Source of the DNA: Citrus sinensis
Taxonomy: Eukaryota; Streptophyta; Magnoliopsida; Sapindales; Rutaceae
DNA length: 64,000 nucleotides
Direction: 5' to 3'
Assembly: GCF_022201045.2 (NCBI RefSeq)
Contig: NC_068560.1
Span: forward strand, 31,327,501-31,391,500
Numbering within the stretch: the first letter of the stretch is position 1; every line of letters begins with the position of its first letter. Under the pieces are notes generated by a model. It was not told the DNA's origin. It was given only the letters and a program-made list of their open reading frames with translations, and ran no database searches. The translations under genes and the position numbers were made by a program. Positions 22,681 to 34,200 of this stretch are shown here, piece by piece.

Positions 22681-24579
22681 CTGCAACATTTTCAAGGAAG
22701 ACGGTGATCTCAAATTCTCAATTACTTTGAGTATGACAATAATCTTGTCATTTTCGAATTTTAAGAAAAAGGAATAAATATAATTATAAAAAAAGAACAA
22801 GATCTGTGGGAATAAATATATTCCTTCATACTCATCAAACTCCATCCCATCCTCCTCAAGTGCAAACGCAAAGAAAATTCAATGACACAAGTCCTACTAT
22901 TAAAAAGACCCCAGGTTCTGGAATTAAGTCAAAATGCTCTTAAAATTAAGGATTTCCCTAACGTACATTTAATGTATGTTAGGGATTGCCCAAAATTAAT
23001 TAAGAAGTGTTAAATTATGTGATCATTCCTCGTCTTTACCATCTTTAATAAGAGAATATATGAGCCGATAGTCCATTGAAAAGTCAAGGACTTTTTCCAC
23101 TAAATCTTAGTTTTTTATGTTGTGGAACCAACATGACTTTTATAGGCAACTTGAAGATTTAAATGCTCCTCAAGTGATCCCTCTATCCTGATTTTGAAGC
23201 TAAGATTCCTACTGAAGCGAAGGTGTAGGTTTGCTTTCCCACCCAATATTGTTAAGAGAAGACCAAATATATCTTAATGTGAGATGAGCTCATCTAGTTA
23301 TGGGGTCATTTAGTTTTTAATCTTATTTTATTTTGATTAGGATCTTATTTTCTCATTTGGGTTACTTTTTTCAGTGGATTTAACTCTCTTGTCCGAGACT
23401 GCTCTTCGTTGTGTTTTTTATAAGAAACTCAAAATTGTATTAATGATGAAGATTTAAAATAAAGAGTGGACCAGTTGTCCTAAAAAAACAAAAAACTAAA
23501 ACTTTTTGTGCTATACAAAAGTATAGCCGTTAACCCCTACATAAGGCTAGATCAGCTATAACACCTTATCTCAAAACTCCATTCCAGTTTAGATGAATGA
23601 AGAGAAAAGCTGAATCTTGAAACTCCTTGGAACCAAAGCCCAAAGCGAAGCAAGAAGACGAGCACTATCCCACAGTTCTTCAATATCGTTTGCAGTTTTG
23701 ACAGTTCTTATTTGAGTTAAGAGTAGGTCTTTTATTTCAATGTTTAAAGAAGGCTACTGTTTATGGGGTTCTAATGGAGGGATAAGATTATGGCTATTTT
23801 CTGAGTGTTGTGGATATAGATAGAAACATAAGAACTTTCAAGATTGAACCTATGAGACAGAGTTCATATTTTGGCCTCTACTTGATCAGAGTTTAGAAAT
23901 ATGCCCTTAGCTTTTCATTTTTCCCTTTGGTATTGGGAAAAAACAGTGTGTCTAAAGATATCCACTTCTTCTTAAATTTAAGAGTATGGTATCTACATCT
24001 TAGTTTATTCATTTGTTTTATCAAATTTTTCTTGTTACCTAGCTCTAAGCAGTCAAACACATTCTTATGGATTTTAAGAACAACAAAAAGTTTAAAAAGA
24101 AAAAAGAAAGAAAGCTATCTTGTTTTCTATATATATTTTTCCACTTTAACATCTTAGGTATCCTTTTACTGATACTTTACCTTTCTCCAAATTGTTCAAC
24201 TCCCTCCAAATGAAGATGAGAAAGATTGACAGTAATTAACACTTAAGAGCATGACATATTTTATTAAAATATTAAAGAAAAGAAAGAAATGTAATACACA
24301 AGTGTAATGAAAATTAAAAAAAAAAAAATGCAACAAACGAATAATTAACAGCAAACAAAGAGGAAGGATTGCATAAATTCAGTAGGCAACTCACATAGAT
24401 GATAAAAGCACCCTCTTTTCCAAAAGACGTTTTTTTTGGAACCATCAACAAAGTAAAATTGAGAAAGTGCATGCCTGACTTCGAATGCGAGTCCAGCGGC
24501 AAACCGGAACATGCTTTAGGAAATCTGCGGGACGTATCTCGTCGAGAGAAAGGGAATTAACTATTTAGAATTAAGGTAA

Positions 24580-24750
24580 GACTGTAACTTAAATATTAAG
24601 TTAATTTAATTTTACACTTGTATATTAAAAATTTATTATATTTTTATTAATTTTATCAAAATTATTATTTATAAATTATATTTATTATATATTATTAATT
24701 TTTATTTTATTTTATAATTATACTTTTTTTCACAATAATTATTATTTAAA
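24580..24750. mobile_element. MITE-like AT-rich block related to the 4.2-kb MITE
   Basis: The core (TATATTATTAATTTTTATTTTAT and TTTATTAATTTTATCAAAATTA) closely follows the interior of the element at 4162-4421. A partial repeat of the same core lies at about 24970-25025. The ends are unclear, so borders are approximate. Confidence 0.5.
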
Positions 24751-24843
24751 AGTTATGATCCATCATTGAATGTCTTATTGGTTTGCTCCCTTCTTTGGTA
24801 AACTGTTAGGAATTTGTATATTGCTAAAATCATATCATCGAAA

Positions 24844-24963
24844 CCTTGTTACGAAATATGTTCCTGATAAGGTTAATAATAGGCTGTAACTTAAACCGGG
24901 TGTAAGTTTCTGGTAAGGCTAATTACAATGTATAATTCTTTTATACCGGGTGGTGGTAACAAG
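24844..24963. repeat. Short inverted/direct repeat unit
   Basis: CCTTGTTAC on the left and GTAACAAGG on the right are inverted. Two direct units of the form TAAGGYTAAT...ACCGGGTG lie inside. It is probably a small transposon remnant. Confidence 0.45.
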
Positions 24964-25219
24964 GATTATTATTTTAAAAATTATATTTATTATATATTAT
25001 TAACTTTTATTTTATTTTATTGTAACGGCCGTTAGGAAATCATAATACATATCAATACCACGTCATTGAATGTCTGACATTCTCGTACGACCCAAACATT
25101 AGCTGTATATTGCTAAAATCATATGATCCACTTATAACCTAAAAGAAAATGACAAGAAAGTACTGATTTTGGAATTACAACACAATGCAAATGGAATGAG
25201 AAAATTACCGAATCAACTT

Positions 25220-25333
25220 ACCTGGCTGCCTATAATAATAGCAAGGTTATGCATGATCTCCTTCCAATTTTTTTTTTTTTTTATCTTTAGGAGGTGTGAC
25301 AACACAAACCTTCAGCCAATTCAAAAACTCACC
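25220..25333 (-). pseudogene. Second chaperonin-60 exon fragment
   Basis: The minus strand reads FLNWLKVCVVTPPK then EIMHNLAIIIGSQ, matching the CPN60 block (I/L)KVCAVKAPGFGENRK and MQDLAVLTGGQ. The flanking intron-like sequence (GAGAAAATTACC, ATGCAAA) also resembles that around 20.6 kb. This is therefore a diverged duplicate of that part of the chaperonin relic, not an independent live exon. Confidence 0.7.
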
Positions 25334-25877
25334 AAATTCAGACAATACACGAAACATTTAGTAAAGCTACATGAATAATTTAATGATAAATGATACTTTT
25401 TAAATATCTTGTGATTAGATATAAGTATACAAAACCAATAAATTAAAAACTCTAAATTTATAAATTATTAAAATTCAGACTTGAGATTAAAAAAAAAAAT
25501 GAGAAACCCTTACTCAAACAGCAATTTTAATTAAATTGGCAAGTGCAAAATACTTTCCAAAAGAACTAACCCCTACTCTTACCATGCACTAATTAGAGTC
25601 GTTTGATAGAAGTATTTTTCTAGCTGCTAATTGGGCCTCGGCTTGGCGTTAGGTCCGTGAAACAATGACACGGTTTTTTTGTTTTTGGCTTTTTAAATGT
25701 GCATAAAATTAGGGTTTGATATATTGAGTAACGTCAAAGTCAAAGAGCGGAACCCAACTACGCTTTAGTGAAGAACCGGTCTCCTGCGTAGCACTGGCAC
25801 AAGCCATTTCCGCGTGTGCGGCTTCGGTTTCTTTCCTCCTTCCTTTCTGATTTCGCCTTCTCATTCTCTTTTCTCAC

Positions 25878-25885
25878 TATAAATA
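25878..25885 (+). promoter_or_regulatory. TATA box of the carrier gene
   Basis: TATAAATA lies about 135 bp before the carrier's ATG, downstream of a CT-rich stretch, as expected for a plant core promoter. Confidence 0.7.
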
Positions 25886-26018
25886 CTTCAATTCTCATTT
25901 CTTTACACACCATCAGCAAGCAAGCATTACTATTACATTACGCGCTTGACACTCTTCACTTTGTTTCCTGATCCTCCAATTTTTTTTTAATTATTATTAT
26001 TATTGTTATTTTTAAATC

Positions 26019-27002
26019 ATGGGTGTTAAAGGATTTGTTGAGGGCGGAATTGCTTCAATTGTAGCTGGTTGCTCTACACATCCTCTCGATCTAATTAAAG
26101 TTCGCATGCAACTCCAAGGCGAAAACGTCGCCGTTCCCCAGCAAGTCCACTCTCTCCGTCCGGCTCTGGCTTTTCATTCCAACTCAGCCACTGTCTTTCC
26201 CTCTAATTCCATCCATATCCCCACCACCGCACCAGAGCTGCCGCCACGTGTCGGTCCTATCTCCGTCGGAGTCAAGATCTTTCAAACCGAAGGCGTCGCC
26301 GCTTTGTTCTCTGGCGTTTCCGCCACCGTGCTGAGACAAACATTGTACTCCACCACTCGCATGGGGCTTTACGATGTGCTCAAACAAAAGTGGACTGACA
26401 AAGACTCCAACCGCATGACGTTGAGCCGCAAAGTAGCGGCCGGTTTGATCTCCGGAGCAGTTGGGGCCACGGTTGGCAACCCCGCTGACGTGGCAATGGT
26501 CCGCATGCAAGCCGACGGCCGCCTCCCACCGGCTCAGCGGCGTAACTACAAGAGCGTAATCGACGCGATCACGCAAATGTTGAGGCAAGAGGGGGTCGCC
26601 AGTCTCTGGCGCGGATCATCGCTGACGGTGAACCGGGCGATGATCGTGACGGCGTCGCAGCTGGCGACGTACGATCAGGTGAAGGAGATGATTCTGAAGA
26701 AGGGGGTGATGAGGGACGGACTGGGGACGCACGTGACGGCGAGTTTTGCGGCGGGGTTTGTGGCGTCGGTGGCGTCGAATCCGGTGGACGTGATTAAGAC
26801 GAGGGTCATGAATATGACCGTTGAGGCTGGGAGGGACCCACCGTATAAGGGGGCCTTAGATTGCGCGTTGAAGACAGTGAGAGCTGAAGGGCCCATGGCC
26901 CTTTATAAAGGGTTCATTCCAACCATTTCGAGGCAGGGCCCTTTCACTGTAGTGTTGTTTGTGACATTAGAGCAAGTGAGGAAGCTGCTCAAAGAGTTTT
27001 GA
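26019..27002 (+). CDS. DIC: Mitochondrial dicarboxylate carrier (DIC / plant uncoupling protein 4-6 clade), 327 aa
   Basis: This is an inner-membrane carrier exchanging dicarboxylates such as malate, oxaloacetate, succinate or sulfate for phosphate or one another. It shows the threefold mitochondrial carrier repeat with the signature Px[DE]xx[KR]: HPLDLIKVRMQLQ at Pro22, NPADVAMVRMQ at Pro155 and NPVDVIKTRVMN at Pro255. Each is followed by an EG-type motif (TEGVAALFSG, QEGVASLWRG, AEGPMALYKG). The second signature has Met where Lys/Arg is usual, as in plant DICs. A Ser/Pro/Thr-rich insert at residues 40-80 between helices 1 and 2 is also characteristic. There is no presequence, which is normal. 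The gene is intronless, like Arabidopsis DICs, and unusually GC-rich for the region. The Arabidopsis neighbour of REN1 is DIC2 (At4g24570), so this copy may be its positional counterpart. Automatic annotation may call it uncoupling protein 5. Confidence 0.96.
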   Translation: MGVKGFVEGGIASIVAGCSTHPLDLIKVRMQLQGENVAVPQQVHSLRPALAFHSNSATVFPSNSIHIPTTAPELPPRVGPISVGVKIFQTEGVAALFSGVSATVLRQTLYSTTRMGLYDVLKQKWTDKDSNRMTLSRKVAAGLISGAVGATVGNPADVAMVRMQADGRLPPAQRRNYKSVIDAITQMLRQEGVASLWRGSSLTVNRAMIVTASQLATYDQVKEMILKKGVMRDGLGTHVTASFAAGFVASVASNPVDVIKTRVMNMTVEAGRDPPYKGALDCALKTVRAEGPMALYKGFIPTISRQGPFTVVLFVTLEQVRKLLKEF

Positions 27003-28273
27003 TTATTTTCGGACGATGATAATAAAGTTAAAACGAGGCAAATTTAATGTTATTATTGTAACTGTTAGCAGTTGTTTCGGTTAGTGAATGATTTTTTGAT
27101 TGTTTTGTCACTGAGCTGCAAGGAATCGGCACAAGCAAACCTTGGATTTCTTAGCAACTACATAAAACGCGAAAACGAATCTTTTACTGCCATTTGTCTC
27201 AGAAAGAAAATATAGTTTGTTATTATTTATTTATTATTAACAGTTTTGGAGGCCAGCCTGCATTTCAAGTGCTGCAGCCTCCAGGCGTGTGGGAGGAACG
27301 AGTTGAAGACTTGAAGTGGTCGCTCGTTGCTCCAGAACCACGTGCACACACATGGGGCCATAGATTGACGTTTGGCGAAGTGAAGGTCTTTCCGTCTTTC
27401 CCGGGGACTGGGGCCCATTACTTTGTGATCGGAAGCCAGTTGTACGCCCAATTTCCTTAAGCCCTGTACGTCAATCTTTAATTGCCAAATGCTTAGACGA
27501 TTCTTAATATTTGATGGCACCGAGAAATTGATGTCAATCTTTACTGGCAATACACTTGAATAATTCTTAATATTTTATGACGCCAAGGAATTGTTAAAGC
27601 GAAGCGACTTACCGTCCATTTGTTCATATTAGACCGAGAGATATATTAGAATATTTTTGAGATATAATAAATAAATAATATTATGACACATGTATATTTA
27701 TTTGAAGAATTAACAGATAATTAAAGGGTATATAAAATTTAAATACACACTTCATATCTATAATTGATTGTACTACTTTTAATATATTCCAGAATTTCTC
27801 CATAACAGACCACAAAATTTGGATTCTAAGAGATAAATGTCATATTTGCTATGGTCTCAAGCTTGAGTTAGAGAGGCCTGAATTTGTGAGGCTTTCTCAG
27901 GGTTGCGCGATGCAACTTCTCTTAAATTCTCAATAGCATTTGTGCATTATAAGAATGCAAATGACTGTACAAACTACTTTGACACTAAACTAGGGAAAAA
28001 ATAAAATAAAATAAAATAAAATAATCCAACAATCATCATTAACATCAAGAAGTTGATCTATACATTCCATGCTTGTCTGGGGAGGGAAAGGGGGGTTTCA
28101 GGATTTAAGACATCTCCTTCATTATTGGCATCGAAATCAATGTTGTTGGGTTCCTTTGCTGTAAATTTCCTCATCCCCTACGCACATGATCAAATGTTGA
28201 ACATTGTTGTGAACATAACCAATCTCAGATGTGCACAAAACAATGACTGGGATATCATAAAAAGCCTCTGGTA
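27003..28273. other. Carrier 3' region and spacer
   Basis: Holds the carrier's 3' untranslated region, with AATAAA at 27021-27026. A GC-rich block at 27245-27462 is of unknown origin. An AT-rich spacer includes an (AAAAT)n microsatellite near 27995-28024. The right end is the 3' untranslated region of the convergent RhoGAP gene. Confidence 0.55.
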
Positions 28274-31200
28274 TCATCTGGAGAAAGTTCGAGTGGGCAT
28301 GTTGTGGGATTGACCATCTAATCTTTGGCTTTTATCTGATTCATAGGACATATGACCTTCAGATTTTCCTCTGTCCAGACATGAGGTTTCAGGTCTTTGA
28401 CCTCCATCCTCGGTATGGGTAGAATATATATTTGATTTCCTGAACTTTTCTGAATCTTGTACTGATTGACCTTCTTTTCCAATTCCTTTGTCCAAGTTTT
28501 GGATTGATTGACTGCTCTCACATTCTCCACCTTTTTCTGATTGTGGAACAGGTTGAATCTCTGATGCTTGAGATTTTTCTTGATTCTGAAGTGATTGTTG
28601 GGGTTCCGATCCTTGGCTGGAACCTCGACTTTTATCCATAAGCTCATTTGCTATCTGACTTCGTCGTTCTTTCAGAAAGTTCAATCGGGTTGTCAACTTT
28701 GTCAGTGCAAAAGAAGTGGGGTTGCTTCCCTGTGGTGCACACAATTGGAGAGGTGCACAATTAACAAAATGAGGTCACTAGATGACAGTCATAATTTGTA
28801 GAATCAATTAAGCAAACTCATTAAGCAATTCCGTAGGCAATGAGATTTCAGAAGTCCCCAGCCCACATAAAATTAGTCACCTGAACCAAAAAGGTTATAA
28901 TAACACACATTTTTTTTCTCCCTTTTTCTGTTAATAACAATGCCAACAGTTTACAACTTGAAACATATATTCTAAACAAGCCATAAAATGAAATCAGTAT
29001 TAATGTTGTGAAATAATAAGAAAAACATATTCCTCAAGATGTTTGTCTTATCATAAGCTGATTTTATTGATTCAGTGCCCCAGACCCCGCCAGCACCCTC
29101 TGTAAAAACTGAAAAAAGTTGTAACAGTCTTGGGTTCATTCAACTACTATTACCTCAACTAAACTGACTAAATATTCAAACTCAGTAAAACCTACCTCAC
29201 TCCTTGTGCCAGATTTCCTAGAATTTATTGGAGCAGTGGACCTGGAGGTAACAGTATGCATTGAATCCACCTGCTGGTTTTGAGGTGGAAGCTTATTTGG
29301 AAATGATAATGATTCCTGCTTTTTCTCATTGTCACTTTCTGCTGCTCCATCTTTATTTACTTCCTGCTGTACCAAAACCTTGAGGTTCAATGCAAAAGAT
29401 GATAGAGATTTAAAAACAGCATGAGCTTGATGCTTAATATATATCATATTATACTATAAGCCTGAGACTCATAATCCAATCAAATGGATAAATCTCATAT
29501 TATATACCCAAGTCAACCTTGAAAAGACCTCTTCTGAACATGGCTTATTCTCCGAATCAAACATTCAACTACTGGCTTATTCTTCGAATCATATTCAAGG
29601 CATAAAGTCTACAGTTCCTTTGCCAGAATCTAAAAAAGTAAAAAACTCTGGGTCGTTGGATTACCAGTAGATAATATTATTTGTTTAAATAATGTTTGAG
29701 AAAGAAACAAATTGTTTTTTGGAACTTGCATGTGCAGTCTTCAATGCCAATAAACACAAGAGATTGATGGTGAAAAAACAATGCTTTGGCACCCTTATCT
29801 CCGAACTCACTCTCAAATTAAACCAAACATTCAACTATTTTGTCAACAATATGCCTCAAATACCAACTTATGTTAGCATCCTTATATTAACTGACCTTGA
29901 TTCTCAACCTTTCAGTAGCAGCTTCATTATCCCTCTGTTTGTCCTTTCTGTGATCCGAAAAATAAATAAATAAATAAACTGAATCAACAGATAAAAGGAC
30001 ATTAAATGTGAGGACACACTCTTCGTAAAAATTCCAAAGTAGATGACTTTTCCATCTCCGAATTACTTGTTTTGAAGCACAAACTATGGCTTTGTGCACA
30101 AATGTTGAGTAAACATGTAAGACTCAATAGTATCTTCAGTTTCAGACTTAAAACTTACTTGGGGTGACCTAAAATTAAGAACAATTCTATGAAAAAGTCT
30201 CAGCATAAGAAGATGCAGTGATAGAAGAAAAAATAAAAATAATCAAGAGCATACAGTTTTGTTGATGTTTGATGGAGCTGATTGCTTGAATCACCTACAA
30301 AACCATCATTTTTTTCAAGCTGTTCGCTAAGCTGCACTCGAAGATCCTTTGCCTTCTGCTTTAAATTAATAATGTCTGTCTCTGCCTGAGCTATTTCACC
30401 GAGCTCTACCTTTGTCTTTAAACAATTTTGCATGTTAAAATTTTTATATGCATAATTGAGACCAATTAGATCAGTTAGTGGGAGGAAGACTAACCTTTTC
30501 ATCAATTGTATCTGGAATAGGAAAGGAACCGTTAAATTCACCAAGTCCTGCTTCCATAGCTGTCCTCTTATCTCTCTCCTTTTGTAACTGATCCTTTAGT
30601 CTAGCCACCTGTAAATACAATTAACTCCTTCTGTTTTAGTTAACCTCCCTTAACAAGTTCATACAAAAGCAATAATATATACCAAATTTCAAGCACCAAT
30701 ATGGTGGTTAAATTTCATGGCATCATTTCCTGTGCTTCATCAAGGGCCTTACTGTTTATTAGTTTTTACCATTGATATTCAACCCACAGCACCATCAAAC
30801 CAGTGAAAAGCACATATGCCAAGGCAAAATACTCAAATGATCAACCAAAATGAAACATACATCATTCTCAAGAGCAAGACGGCGCTCATGCAAGGCCTTC
30901 TTTCGGCTTTCCAGACTGGCTTCCAGAATCTCATTTCCTTTCACCTATAGCAGAACATTTATATGAAAACATTGAAAATCCAATCCATACAGGATATCCA
31001 CGAGGAGACATATAGTCTCTACCTCATCTGCAATTTTTCTTTGCAGGTCAGATTTAGTGTCCTCAAGCCTCTGGATTTCAACCCTACAGATGGGCCAAAG
31101 CTCAGATGCATAGATCATAAGAATTAAGAAGTACAAAAGTTAGCAGTAACAAATTCTGGATAAAATCCGAAATGCAATTGTTCAACCTAGGAAAAACATA

Positions 31201-34200
31201 TTGTGCATGTTCAACTAAAGGGCAAAGTTGTGTCTTCCCACATTATAAGTTCATCTCTTGTAGATTCAAGTCCAAAATGGCTTTATCAGTAGCTCTTGTA
31301 GGTTCAAGTTCAAAAATCAATTTGAATGTCATGAAAATGAAACTTTATCTGTAGACATAATTTCAAATGAGTAGCATTGCATTTAGTGTAACATCTTGAA
31401 TCAGAAGACACTGAGAAAAAAAAAATTGCAGGAACCACAAAAATATAAAAAAGGCTGATGTATATAATTGCTCTCACACGAGATATTATATCACTTACTC
31501 GTTATCGGAGGGACCATCAATGGATTCCATGGAAAGGTTCTTTCTCGCCTGAAATGGTGGAAAAGAGAAATAATATATGTATGTGACTAAATTGATACAA
31601 GATACACACAGATGATAAGAAATTAAAAACTAGAGATTTGGAAGTTTCAAACTCCCTTTTCCAAGAAAGAGAATTAACACAATGGAAAACCATTTTTCTC
31701 TTGAAGTAAAGAACTAATGATAGAAACCCAAATGAGAGAGCCAAATCATGAGTTCAAAAAACTTGTACTCACAGCAGTTCGTCCCCAAACAGTGGGACGT
31801 TTAGAACCATAGACTGATTCATTTGAGACTGGTGAAGATTTCTCCAAGCATGACTTTGGACTTTGACAATTTAACTTGAACTCTGAACTTGTTCCTGAAG
31901 ATACATCTACTAATAGTTCAGCAGATTCATTAACCTGCCTTGAGGAGTTATTTTCACTCTGATTCTGAATATTTTTACTATCTTTTACATCCTCATTTTG
32001 CGGCAATGCCTTTTCATGCGAAGTTGATGATGGGTTCTGATTGATTTCAGAATTGTCATTTCTTTCAGGAGACTTCGAGCCCACTCCAACATCCTGCATC
32101 TTTAGCACATAGTATAAAAATGGTGCTATATTTTTCTGAAAGAAGTAAACAACTGTCACAGTGAAAGAAGAAAACAAAATTGCACATACTGTAGCAAATG
32201 CCAACACGTGCATACAAATGGGGATAAAATATAGTTATAGAAGTCCAAAAACAGTGAATAAAATCTGCATCACTAACCATACAGAAGATTAAATTACATA
32301 TAAAAATCACAAAATTGAGGGAAAAAGAGAATAGCAGAGTAATACTGTGTTGGGTTCGGTTCTATGGACATTGTGGCAGTCCATCCAAAGAAGAAAAAAG
32401 AAAAGGCGGCTGATAGCCTAAATCAGAGCCTAATTATAGCTAACCCTTCCAGAGAACTATGGTGCTTATGTTGTCCAATCAAATTAGAGTACAAACTAAT
32501 TCAAAGCCTTAAACCTCTAATGTTTCATGAAGCCAAAATTAGATCAATAACATTCTAATAACTAAAATGTTTATATAACAGAGTTTATTTGTAATCTCGC
32601 AAGCAAAATATGATCAAACAATTTAGTAGTATATGAACTAAGGTAGGTTCATCATCTGGACCCAAAAACAATGACAAGGAAGAATAAAGACTTCAAGTAA
32701 ATATTGTTAAGTTGATAATAATAACAGTAATGCTCCGCAAGATATTTGTCCTATGAGCAGACAGAACTAGTGTTTTTAAAAGAGAACCATGATTTGTCCA
32801 GCTAAGGTTCAGAAGCCAGAAGAAGGACTTTAGCGTCTAAGACTGACAGGTGCTTATGTTACCTACAAAATAAGATAACTCAAAATTTTAGGTATGATAT
32901 TTTGTCAGAATCAAGGGACAGTATCAAATTCCGTAAATGACTTGAAATCCAATATGATCCTGCAAAGAGGAAATATGCACTCTACCAACATAACCACAAA
33001 GATGTAGAACAAATCATAACCAAATATCAATCAAACAGCCTAGGAACATGAGGAATCAATTACTCATCCTGAGCATCAAAGAGAAATCTAGCATGATGTA
33101 TATAAATGGTTTTAACCATCCTAGGAAATATACAACCACAATATCATGTTTAGAAGCAAAGATGACCATGATAAGAGTGTACGGTAACAAACCTTATCCT
33201 TATACACAACACTATCTCCAGATTCACCGCTCTCACTGCAAGATCTACTTGATGCGTTATCAAGATCATCATCTGTATATGCATCTGACTCCGGCGTTGC
33301 ACCATCCTGATCATCGTCTTCATAGGACTCATCATCATCAGTAGCCTCTTCAGTTCCACTTCCACTTAGTTCTGATTCTGAGTACAATTCTTCAGGGGAT
33401 GCAGAACCTTCCTGAAAACACAAAGCTACTTAATAAAGTATAAACTCTCTAAGTTAAAGCTAAGTAGCTAAAATAATCAACATAAGAGAATGGAAAGAAG
33501 TGCACTTAATATTTTTAATTTTCACGTTTGTCATCATATTTTAAAGCAATAAATTATTTCAGTTATACCATATAAATCAAAGTTTTTATTGGTTTAATCC
33601 ATCTTGTATTTTGCTTTACTGATAAAGAAAAACCCCCATATTTCTTGTTCCTGCTGATAAGGTAAGATCATATTAACATGGTAATAAACAGACATAAATA
33701 GAGACATTTTGAGGAGTCAAACTTAAGGTTCTATAAGCAGAATTAGTAATTAAAATTCAATCAGTGAAGTGGCTCTTAATCACTTATGATTTATGGGATT
33801 CAAATTTAGAAAGAAAAAAATGAATTAGATCCATTGCAACTGATTTAGACTCCAAAAAAGTTCATGCAGTTGACAATATCCCCAGAGAAAATGTCTAAGT
33901 ACAAGACAAACTGCGGGAAATATGCATCACCCAAGTTTTAACAGAAAAGAAATCATTACAGCTTACCCCAAATATCTTATCATATTCCTCCAGCAATGTT
34001 ATGACAATGGCTTGAGCATGATTTGCTGCAGCTGCTGCTTGCAGAAGCTGAGCAGAACCGTCACCACCCACATTGAAATCAGTTTCAATCTCACATTCAC
34101 CAGCTAGAAGGGGACGAAGAAGTAGAGGTGCCATGCAAGCCGCCACTGCTGAAGTGCTCATTCGATTTTGATTTTTGGAAGAAGCAACAGTTTGCATCAT

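Larger units (their letters stand above)
22690..25990. other. Gene-free interval with transposon remnants
   Basis: Contains no live gene. A minus-strand piece at about 23590-23690 reads EELWDSARLLASLWALVPRS, a tail typical of plant reverse-transcriptase/RNase H-derived hypothetical proteins. AT-rich MITE-like blocks and a second chaperonin fragment are listed separately. The last 250 bases are the promoter of the carrier gene. Confidence 0.5.

Noticed and set aside
22564-22845. 93-codon minus-strand frame treated as a gene
   Set aside because: Only its last third matches chaperonin-60; the rest reads like intron sequence. It belongs to the pseudogene.
26184-26588. 134-codon frame antisense to the dicarboxylate carrier
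   Set aside because: It is a shadow of the GC-rich carrier coding sequence; the sense frame carries all family signatures.
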